Part shown: positions 56,164 through 64,000 of the stretch, in pieces
How the letters are laid out: every line of letters starts with the position of its first letter
How positions within the stretch are numbered: the first letter of the stretch is position 1
Source of the DNA: Hydractinia symbiolongicarpus
Taxonomy: Eukaryota > Cnidaria > Hydrozoa > Anthoathecata > Hydractiniidae
Assembly: GCF_029227915.1 (NCBI RefSeq)
Contig: NC_079884.1
Location: 19,098,001 to 19,162,000 of the forward strand
DNA: 64,000 bases
Direction of reading: 5' to 3'
Position numbers and translations under genes: made by a program
The notes under the pieces: generated by a model
What the model was told of the DNA's origin: nothing
Seen by the model: only the letters and a program-made list of their open reading frames with translations
Database searches by the model: none

Positions 56164-56683
56164 CTATTTCGCGAGTTCCAATAGGCGTTCATGCGTATAG
56201 TGTTCACCAAGCCTAAAATGTCTCACGCGTTCCGGGTTTACCTCGATACATCCACGTTCTCGAAGCCAATTGTAATGGACGATAGCATTTGGGGTCTCTG
56301 CCAGTACCACAATCTTACCCTTGGGGTAGTCAAGAAGCTTATTCCGTATTTTTTGAGCTACATACCCCTGTTGACCACAAATGGCAATACATTGGAAGGG
56401 GTCATCGTTGTTCTTTTGGATAATCACCATGCTGTTATCCTTGCCGGGATCCTCGAGGTGGGGCACGGCACATTGCTGTAGCTCCTCAATTTCATCCCTC
56501 AACATCACGAGCTGGCTATCCCTGTCCTCAATTTCATCATTGAGAAAGGCCATAGCATTATCCTTATCCTCAAGAGCTTGACACTGCTCCTTGAGTTCTT
56601 CCTGTAATTTTTCCACCCCCTTCCCGGCCAACCATTTCGTCAAGTCTACGGCCTTGGGCTTTCTTGACCTGGGGGTAGATCCA
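56164..56683 (-). pseudogene. BRO-like gene, C-terminal part, fused to a polymerase fragment
   Basis: The frame down to 56164 has RSRKPKAVDLTKWLAGKGVE, a coiled coil (LEDKDNAMAFLNDEIEDRDS) and CAVPHLEDPGKDNSMVII, followed by a C-terminal domain (YPKGKIVVLAETPNAIVHYN; LRERGCIEVNPERVRHF). The N-terminal DNA-binding domain expected upstream is absent: at about 56683 the sequence becomes DNA polymerase coding in another frame. Confidence 0.65.
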
Positions 56684-58140
56684 CCTCCCCAAACCGCTGC
56701 CAGTTATCCATGTACTCATATGGATAGACACCCTTTCTGCGCATGAGATTAAACGTGTCATCCTCATTGAAAACCAACGGAGATTTTTACACTGTTCATC
56801 GCTGAGGTTGCTTGCGAACTTTACGGTTATTTTAGCAGTCGTCAAAGGGTTTTAAACAAATATGGCATTCCGTAGCCTTATCATATTCCCTTTTTAGGAC
56901 CTCTGTTAGAGGCAGCATGTCCTGCTGTGGGTAGGTATAGTAGAGACGTTTCACCTCATCCTCCAGGTGGCTCACGAACCTCGTTACGCAGTCCTCACCC
57001 CTGTAGACTGTTAGGGGTCCGGTACATCTCCATAGGGAAAGGTGCTATACGTACACCATCCAGATGGTACATGCTTGCTTAGCTTCTTAGTCTTTTTACC
57101 CCTTACATCTTCTACCGGGATGAGAAGACTCTCGAAATCTGCATAGATAGCAAAGGGTACCTTGAATTGCTGCTGGTCATCCCTATGGTATAGCCATTTT
57201 CGGCCTCGTTTGGCATTGTGATTTTGACTGCCTCGTGATCCCTGCAGTAGCCATAATGCTTACCCGTCGATTCAACCGTGCTGAAGGCCTGTAGACAGTT
57301 TAGGCAGAATTGCATTATTGCCGTATTTTTCGAGGTATACCTAGGAGTCGCGATAGGCTTTTGACGGCTGTATAGTGGGCCCTTTTGTCATCTGTTATAA
57401 GCAACAGATTAACCTGCTTGTTGCGCCTAATGTTTTACTCGGATCGACGTAGGATGTTGATCTTCTTCCCCATTACGTACAATACGCTTACCGCAATGTC
57501 AGGGTTACTCTTTTCAAACTTGGAAATATCCTTGATACTTGTAGGGAACTCCATACCATCCCAATTGTATAGGTCTACATAGGGTTTCATCTGAGATATT
57601 CGACTTGGGTTCCTCCCTATCTCCTCGTGATGTAAGGATGCTATTATACTTTACCTGAAACACTCCTCGTCTTAATTCACTGGGTTAATAACGGCCTTCT
57701 TTGAGGATCTCCATTTAGGTAGTTCGATATACGATGAGCCCCTTGTTAGCCTCAATTTGTGGAAGTCTGCATCGAGGTATAGTATTCTACCAATTGTAAA
57801 ACCACTTTGGGGTAGTACCGGATGTTCCACACCTGTTTTGATTTGAGCAAACATCATCGTCTACGTCGCTACCCTGGAATACCGAGGCCATATTACTATG
57901 GAAGACCTTCTTCACCTCAATGTACTCATCGTTGGCCTCCTCCGGGTTCATCTTCTTCTTCCACATAATCCATAGCGACAGCTGTATCTTTGCCGACTCA
58001 ATATCTTCTACCTGCCCCTCAACCAAGATTTTCACGTTTGGTCGCACCATCCCTATATACCCGTCAACGTCGGCCCCTCCTATACCGGGAATGCGGAAAC
58101 TTCGGAAGATCCTGCGGAGGGCATGTTTATGTTCCTGAGG
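56684..58140 (-). pseudogene. Polinton-type DNA polymerase B, N-terminal and exonuclease region, heavily frameshifted
   Basis: Pieces in changing frames follow each other in the order expected for the protein-primed-type family B polymerase of Polintons: GIGGADVDGYIG near 58070, LTRGSSYIELPKW near 57740, a CxNC…HYGYC finger-like stretch near 57290, AIYADFES (exonuclease I motif region with D and E) near 57150, and KGVYPYEYMDNW near 56720. Three or more frameshifts and several stops separate them. The palm with the polymerase active site is missing; the gene is cut at about 56684 where the BRO-like fragment begins. Confidence 0.6.
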
Positions 58141-58152
58141 TGTAAAATCTTG

Positions 58153-58698
58153 TCATGGGTGCTCATATAGGTAGTCTTCCTCGGCCTCTTTTTCCACCTC
58201 GTCATGAAGTGTAGGACTCGTGTTGGCTGTCCCGTTGTAGATCCCCATAACTGTACATTTGAATGCTGCATGGTTACTCTTGACACCCTCTTTTAGAGGT
58301 TCGGGGACAGTATTCACAAGCCAATAAAATCCCTGCATCTTATCCCTTGCGACAGAACGATTTTTCGACAGTTCCTGTTTCTCGAATAGGTCTATCTCAG
58401 ATGGTGGCAACACCCAGTTATACCATTCCTTGATTTTACCCCCAATAGTTGGACGGGCCTTGGCCATCTCCTGCCTCTCGAAGATATCCATATTCCCTGG
58501 TACTATAGGCGGGGCTGGTTGTTTAGGTGGCCTCCAAGCATACTGTGATACATCCTCCAATAGAGCAACCAGCTCGACCTTACGTAGCTTGTAATACCCC
58601 GTAAGTCCACGACCTTTTGCGATATCGCGTAATTGTTTCACGGTGTGTGTGTGTTTTGTAAGAATTTTAACGCCGTCAGAAGATTTCATTCTGCTCAA
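58153..58698 (-). pseudogene. SAP-like N-terminal part of the Polinton DNA polymerase gene
   Basis: The frame from ATG 58698 is open for 181 codons. Residues about 17-50 (VKQLRDIAKGRGLTGYYKLR…ELVALLEDV) look like a SAP or Rho-N DNA-binding module. Proline-rich linker (RPPKQPAPPIVPGN) and two related segments (DIFERQEMAKARP and DLFEKQELSKNRS) follow, a small internal repeat. The frame stops at 58153, but a shifted frame (HKHALRRIFRSFRIPGIGG) continues the polymerase reading, so it is probably the head of the same gene. No Polinton terminal repeat was found beyond it. Confidence 0.5.
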
Positions 58699-58723
58699 AA
58701 CTAACAGTTATTCCCCTCTTTAC

Positions 58724-58935
58724 TGCGCATGCGTTGATTTTTGATGAATAGCAGGGAATTCCCCTTTTGACTCATTTGCAGCATTTGATGACGTCATTAC
58801 TCATTAGGGACTTACCCTTACTCAACGCTGCATGATAGGGACTTTACTCCTTGAATTCCATGGCTAAGCATTGCATGGTATTGGATGGTACTGGATTTTT
58901 TGTGACGTCACAGTGTGCGCGCACGCGATTGTGCC
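58724..58935. promoter_or_regulatory. CRE/NRF1-like cluster, possible promoter
   Basis: TGCGCATGCG (58724-58733) matches the NRF1 core, and two perfect TGACGTCA CRE palindromes stand at 58789-58796 and 58903-58910. The second is followed by GTGTGCGCGCACGCG. Such a cluster is typical of CpG promoters in animals. No gene with a convincing first exon is seen next to it, so this is a site-pattern observation only. Confidence 0.35.
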
Positions 58936-60827
58936 AGAACATACATTTCTCTATCTCTACATTTTATGTTTACCCAAACCGCTTTAGTCCGCCCCTCGAA
59001 ACCACAGGGCCACGGGCGCTTAAGTTCATTATTTGGGCATTTGGGTTCATTTCAAGTCAGACATCATTCACGCTGAAATGGTCGCGAGCAACAATTTCAC
59101 AAAAAGAGCTTAAACAAATGAAATTTCAAGGGTTCGCACGTGATTTATCAGCATCATATGTGCCGGATATCTGCTTGTCATAGAGGTTTCCGCCTGAAGT
59201 ATGTTTCTTTTTTTGTATTTTTCTAAACGTGAAAGTTACTTTTGCTCATTCCATTATCGTCTCTTCCTAATGAACATCCCTCAATCTTGTCTCAACTTTG
59301 CCTTCGGAAACGAGGTTGCGGTTAATACTTCTATCTCGCGAAAATTGATAAAGCCTCCTGGGTTTCTTGTTTTAAACTTAAAAGACGCTTAATTGGAGAT
59401 ACGAAGATAATTTTTCTTGTATATTTTACTCGTGAGACAATACAATATGTTAGTGCGTTTTCTGTTGCTGAAACGTAAAATTCTAGCCGCTAAAGTTACG
59501 CCATTGTTAGTCGCATAAATTAACGCACGACACGTTCGCATTATCTGGCCATATGTTGGCCAAAAATCACTCAACTGTATTTTTCGTCCTCTTCTCTTAT
59601 ATCCAAAAGAGAAAAAAACCCTGGGGAAGAGGTTGGTGCGCAGTGTCATTCAAGAGGTATATGACCTTCGGGGCCATCGTGAATTTTAGTAGAATGAGTT
59701 TTTAAACATTAAGTTGTTTTCATGTAAATCTTAAAGTCGCGTAATCACAAATTTTTTTGAGGCCCCTATTTTATTGTAAAAACTAAATGATATAGATAAG
59801 AAAACATTATCCTGAAAATTTTATTAAAACTGAAGATCAGAACATAATCAATTGTTTTAATAGTTTTTTAAATGTTTTATAGTTTGTTTAATAGTTGTTT
59901 AATTGTTGAAATAGGAAATTTTCTCAACTATACACTAATCCTTTTATCTTTAGCCTTCTAAAAAACTGGCATAGAAAAACAAAAATCGTGCGTTTAAACT
60001 TGAAAATATAGCGACAAAATTTATTTTTAAAAAATTTACCAAATCAGTAAAATAAATTTCCTGTTTCAAATAATTTTTAAACCTAAAACAAGGAATAACT
60101 TAATTGTAAAATTCTATAGATAAAAAGTTCTTCACTTCAATTGAAACAAACGTAAAACTAAATGACATGTCACCGAGTATCATTTTGAGAAAATAAACTT
60201 TACTATTTTAACATCAAAATCCTTAACGTAGGCACGGCCTAATTTTTTGTTAGACTTACTCTTAATTTTTTTATAATTTATCTCGTTATTTATTAAAAAA
60301 ACAGGCATTCTAAAATGTTTAACAAGGCAAAATCTAAAGTTTGACCGAGAGTTAGAGTTTAGGGATTCCAGAAAGTACTAATAACTTTCTGTGATATGAC
60401 GAATAAAAGTCAAGTCTCAAGTAGCATACTTTCGTCAGAAATAAGTTTTAAGTATCGCAGATTTTAAATGTACAATTTCTAACTATGAGTTATCACTATT
60501 TATAAGGTTATATCTAAGTATTCCATTACTCAAACAGTCCATAAAAATGTCATATCGAACTGAAGTGAAGTTTTCGAGTGCAATTCTGAGAAAAAAGCAA
60601 ATGAAATTTTTAAAGATTTTACTTTGGATAGAACGACTTGTTACAATTGGACAAGCGTGGTTTCTGTGACCAACAATACTTAATGCAATTGTATTCTCGG
60701 ATGAATTTTGTTTCCAGTACTAATCGAAATATGTTTATGAAAATTTGGTATTTTCTGAGGGGGTTTCCACCCCAACATTATTCTACGTGTCAAAACATTC
60801 CGTCAAAACCACCTGAGAAAATAACAT
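58936..60827. other. AT-rich intergenic DNA, no gene seen
   Basis: I see no conserved coding segment, RNA gene or repeat in this stretch. The small ORFs (for example 59389-59649) have no recognisable motif. It becomes strongly AT-rich after about 59700 and contains the 3' flank of the SPT2 gene, whose stop codon is at 60828-60830. Confidence 0.5.
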
Positions 60828-60927
60828 TCATCTTTTTTGTGCCGGCTTCTTTCTCATTTTCTTGCGAGACAGTTCTTCTTCTTCTTTCATCTTTTCGTAA
60901 GCATCTTCTATTTTTGCAATACGCAAG
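60828..60927 (-). CDS. SPTY2D1: SPT2 last exon, basic C-terminal helix
   Basis: After an acceptor TTTTTTTTAG, one base completes a Ser codon and 32 codons follow (LRIAKIEDAYEKMKEEEELS, then RKKMRKKPAQKR) before TGA at 60830-60828. The exon is only 100 bp and would be missed by ORF-based methods. Phase and family pattern (S-L-R-x-G/A…E-D…E-E-E-x-x-R-x-K) agree. Confidence 0.8.
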
Positions 60928-63900
60928 CTAAAAAAAACGTCATTTGTCACTCGAAACACTTTCCCGTAAATGCCGTAAATAAAGGTCCGTTATTGGGAGA
61001 TGAATGAAACTTTGTATATAGCTTTTATTTCTTAGTGAGTTATTAAGAATTAAAAAACGTTCATTTAACACCCGTCTTTAATAAACGCTCCATAAAAAAT
61101 GCCCAAAATTTAATAAACGCCTGGGACATTTATTACAGCATATACGCAGATGACACAACACAAAAACAGTGTTTACTAAATTCCACTGCCTTTTTTGACC
61201 CTTTCCAGGAGTAATTTGGTTCGACATAAATAAAATTTTAATGAGAAAAAAAAAAACGAAACAGATTCCATAACCAGACAAATAAAAGCTCGAAACCTAA
61301 ACAAAAAATAGATTTAAAAAAAAAATTATTTTTCAGAACTTTTCCAACTTTTTACAACTTTCCTGGAGTTTTTCCGTTTTTTACAACTTTTTAGGAGTTT
61401 CCTGTTTTATACAACTTTCCAGTAGTTCTTCTGTTTTTACAATTTTTCAAGGAGTTGTGGCCACCTGATTCTGTGTCAAGAAATGAAACTACCGTGAACA
61501 ACTGTGCTTTGGCATACCTTCTAGCTTCTTCTTTTTCGATTTGGGAATAACTCGATTCCATTTTAGCAAGATCATCGTCGTCAGAGTCTGAGTACCTGTA
61601 AGAATACAATATACAAATATTCCCTGTTTACAAAACATACCCTAGCTTGAAAATCAACGGATGAGGTAGAGCTTTCATAAGCATACATACAGGCTGCAAT
61701 CCAGCCTTCTCAGTAGCCGTTCAACGGCCATTTTTTAATTTATCCTCAATTTCAAAATTTATTACAGAAGCTAACTATGTCGCTCCGACCAAACTACCTT
61801 AATAAAATTTCCCTTTGGGATATACCGGCCACTATTTTAAATTTCTCGATTACAACCTGATATACGGACATATCAAAATATTGTTTACTCACGTTAAATA
61901 TATAGAGAAATTGAATTTAGACATTCAGAAGTTTGCGTCAGGTCACAGAGAATAATTCTTCCAAGAATTAGCAACTGAAAAAAAACTTGCAGCTGCAAGA
62001 AATTTTTAAATTTGGGAACACATCTAAAACTATTGAAATTTCCTTAATCTGACTGGACTTCACAACGAGTAAACTTTCGTAGCTTTTCCCAAATAACCGG
62101 AAGTTCTGAACTCAGTCTAATTCCTGAACACCGTGGAAAAGCTGAATATTTTAAAAACAGAACTAACCTTCTTCTGTCATAGTTAAATATCGATCTGATA
62201 TGTTTAGAAACGTCACCAGCATATTCACTGTCATCAATAAAATCTGAGTCATCTTCATCATCTTCATCAAGGTCATAATCACCATACAAATCTTCCTCCT
62301 CCAACTGACTATTACCTAGAAAGTCGAATCACATGCATCTAATCACATTCGCAGTTTCTAAAACTTTTTTTTTTCCAAAATAAAATTGGGAGCTGACAAA
62401 GTTTAAAGAAAAAAATTTTAAAGTAACCCGATAAAGAATGTACTATCAATTATTTGCCATAATAGTGCTGTCGGGCATTTGATTTAATGAAGAGGATTGA
62501 GGAAATGAGAAAATATCCTTTTTCCAAAAGCAAAACAATAAAATAAAGGTAAAATGGTGTTTGTGTCAATTTGAACTCGAAAAGAAACATTGGTCACACG
62601 AACAGAGAATAATAGCCCAGCCTTTGAAACAAAAATTTATTTTTAAGTTTTAAGCATTATCCACATAACGTCGAAAAGTCGTTTCCCAGTTTTTCATGGT
62701 TTTAACAGATATTTTGGAATATGAACTAAATTTTTCTGGTATACACAATCTTTTAGCATTTGTCTGAACAATTCAGAAACTAAATAAAGAGCCTGCAGAC
62801 AGCATTGAAATGAAGACTATTTGATTTTTAAAAATCTAACGCTACTAATCACAAAAATCAAACGCTTTCAGAGTTAAATTATTAATCAAAATAGTTCTGA
62901 ACAAACACATAGGTAAAGCAAAAATTGCTTTTCTTATCACCTGATTCAAGATTTCCAAAGTTGACATTATATACAACTTAGGAACTCACATTTGTCTTGT
63001 AGAAGAAGTTAAAAAAAACACCAAGATAAAATATAGAATCAAAGAAATATATCAACTTTCTGCTCTTACCATGAATCCTTCTCAATTCGAACAAACGTCT
63101 CTTCTTTTCCAGCAAACGCGCTTCTCTAGAAAATTCATCTTCTATGTCATTAGCAGAACGCTTATCTCTTCTATTGCTGTTTTGTGCTGCAATACCACAT
63201 CCGAATTTGACTTGCTTGAAAGTCTTAGTAATTTTTCTGTGGGGTAGCATAGTTTTAGTGCTGGATATTGTTTGTGTAATAACACCACGTCTTACTGGTT
63301 GAATTGAGGGCTTTTCCTTTTTCTGAACAAGTCGTGTCTCTTGGACATGATTTCTATCTTTTACTTTTGGTTTTTGTTTGTTTACATCCCTACGATCTTG
63401 ATGTTTTAGTTTGTAATGAGGAGAAGAAGTTCCGTGTTTAGAAGAATGCTTAGCATGATTATTTACTACAGGTGCATCTTTTTTTCTAACCTTGGTTTTT
63501 ATATTACGATCTGGGTCAAACATTTCTTCTTTATGCTGAGTAGGTGCAGGTCTCTTTAATGTATTTGCACATCTTTTGGCTCTCTTTATCCCAGCGGCAT
63601 TATCTTTTGCAACTTTCATAAGGTCAGCGAAACTTAAACCACTACTAGTGGAAGGAGTATTTAAAGGTTTTTTATTATTAAGATTAGCTTTCATAGTCCT
63701 GTTTTTTTCTTTTCTATGATCACTGTCATGTTTATTTCTCCCGTCCTCACTTTTTATTTTATCACTCTTAGAGTCGTGCTTGTGGCTAGAACTTCTTTTG
63801 GTATGCTCACGTTCTTCCTTATAGTGACTTTTTTTGTCTTTAACTTTATGACTCTCATGAACTTTAAATTTTACTTCATCTTTTTCTTTATGTTTATCAA

Positions 63901-64000
63901 CTGCTTCTCGAGTTGTCTGTTTTGTTTCCTTTTTCTTACCAAGATTAGATTCTAACCTAGCTTTAATTCTCCTTCGTCTCGCTTCTTCTTCTTCAGCTAA
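60828..64000 (-). CDS. SPTY2D1: SPT2 chromatin protein homologue, last four coding exons (5' end beyond the window)
   Basis: SPT2 is a conserved histone H3-H4 binding protein of transcribed chromatin; its signature is the C-terminal SPT2 domain. Four exons on the minus strand join with matching phases: 64000-63070, 62315-62168, 61595-61518 and 60927-60828, giving 418 visible residues and a TGA stop. All donors are GT (GTAAGA, GTTAGT, GTATGC) and acceptors AG. The domain is recognisable as an acidic patch DSDFIDD, then VSKHIRSIFNYDRRR, MESSYSQIEKEEAR and a basic tail KKMRKKPAQKR, the order seen in animal SPT2. The N-terminal part is long, basic and low complexity as in the family. The gene is intact in this window and unlike its mobile-element neighbours. 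Confidence 0.85.
61518..61595 (-). CDS. SPTY2D1: SPT2 exon, helical part of the SPT2 domain
   Basis: This 78-bp exon (acceptor TTCTTACAG, donor GTATGC) encodes YSDSDDDDLAKMESSYSQIE then KEEA. The MESSYxQIxKEEA segment matches the conserved helix of the family. Confidence 0.83.
62168..62315 (-). CDS. SPTY2D1: SPT2 exon with acidic patch and SPT2-domain core
   Basis: This 148-bp exon has acceptor TTTCTAG before 62315 and donor GTTAGT after 62168. It encodes the acidic stretch YDLDEDDEDDSDFIDD and VSKHIRSIFNYDRRR, the histone-binding core. Two bases complete the codon left open by the previous exon. Confidence 0.87.
63070..64000 (-). CDS. SPTY2D1: SPT2 exon, large lysine-rich N-terminal/central exon (partial)
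   Basis: This exon is open from the window edge to 63070, 310 codons plus one base. It is rich in Lys, Arg, Glu and Ser, with charged helix EEEEARRRRIKARLESNLG at the start and SGLSFADLMKVAKDN in the middle. It ends RRLFELRRIHG at donor GTAAGA. The apparent extra tail to 62978 is intron sequence. Confidence 0.85.

Larger units (their letters stand above)
45780..58698. mobile_element. Polinton/Maverick (adintovirus-like) remnants, at least two copies
   Basis: Capsid-like genes, DD35E integrases, BRO-like genes, a penton-like gene and a protein-primed-type DNA polymerase B fragment are packed on both strands with short spacers, the gene set of Polinton/Maverick elements. The module capsid-like gene, small membrane protein, integrase occurs twice in a row (50452-52393 and 52840-55341) with clear sequence divergence, so at least two elements contributed. 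An FtsK/HerA ATPase and a maturation protease were not found. Terminal inverted repeats and a 6-bp target duplication could not be placed. Nearly all genes are broken. Base composition is more GC-rich than in the flanking host DNA. Confidence 0.75.

Noticed and set aside
59389-59649. 86-codon minus-strand ORF in the intergenic region
   Set aside because: No motif, no supporting splice pattern and no family resemblance.
62044-62167. C-terminal extension of the acidic SPT2 ORF
   Set aside because: The reading passes donor GTTAGT at 62167; family homology stops there and resumes in the next exon at 61595.
63716-63955. 79-codon plus-strand Phe-rich ORF
   Set aside because: It is antisense to the lysine-rich SPT2 exon.

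Overview
This window is nuclear DNA of an animal, most likely a cnidarian or another early-branching metazoan. The evidence is a spliced SPT2-type chromatin gene at the right end and a dense mix of eukaryotic mobile DNA: a Helitron-type rolling-circle element, a Ty3/gypsy retrotransposon, a zinc-knuckle gag and Polinton/Maverick remnants. The taxon is inferred from the kind of elements present and cannot be proved from the window.

Region 1 (1-29311) is one uninterrupted satellite array that runs off the left edge. The basic period is about 182 bp (roughly 160 monomers, all in the same orientation). Higher-order order is laid over it: a 3076-bp unit (about 17 monomers) present as three full copies and one truncated copy; a superunit of 10856 bp followed by a 9946-bp copy that differs mainly by one internal 910-bp duplication; and smaller local duplications. 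The last 5 kb, toward the right border, is more heterogeneous. No coding capacity is credible here.

Region 2 (29312-32190) is a large foldback that abuts the satellite border. Its 1.3-kb arms carry remnants of an endonuclease/exonuclease/phosphatase (EEP) domain and of a CCHC zinc-knuckle gag-like protein.

Region 3 (about 31.6-42.5 kb, minus strand) is a degenerate Helitron-type element. In order it has a cysteine-peptidase-like segment, a Cys-rich finger, a Helitron-like N domain, a Rep HUH nuclease with a two-Tyr motif, a Pif1-type helicase and probably the EEP nuclease of region 2. A 4658-bp Ty3/gypsy retrotransposon (32590-37247) sits inside the helicase, with a 5-bp target duplication and exact restoration of the reading frame around it. 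A 793-bp tandem duplication lies in the N domain.

Region 4 (42.8-45.7 kb) holds small elements bounded by a recurring Aatctgtcgga-type motif, a broken gene ending in a Cys/His finger, an imperfect hairpin, and a short ORF with a hydrophobic start followed by a 2A-like motif.

Region 5 (45.8-58.7 kb) is a graveyard of Polinton/Maverick (adintovirus-like) sequence: two diverged modules of capsid-like gene, small membrane protein and DD35E integrase in tandem, three BRO-like genes, a penton-like gene, several conserved unknowns, and the N-terminal part of a protein-primed-type DNA polymerase B with a SAP-like head. Nearly every gene is broken.

Region 6 (58.7-64 kb) is host sequence: a CpG/CRE/NRF1-like cluster, AT-rich intergenic DNA, and the last four coding exons of an SPT2 (SPTY2D1) homologue on the minus strand, whose phases and splice sites agree exactly.
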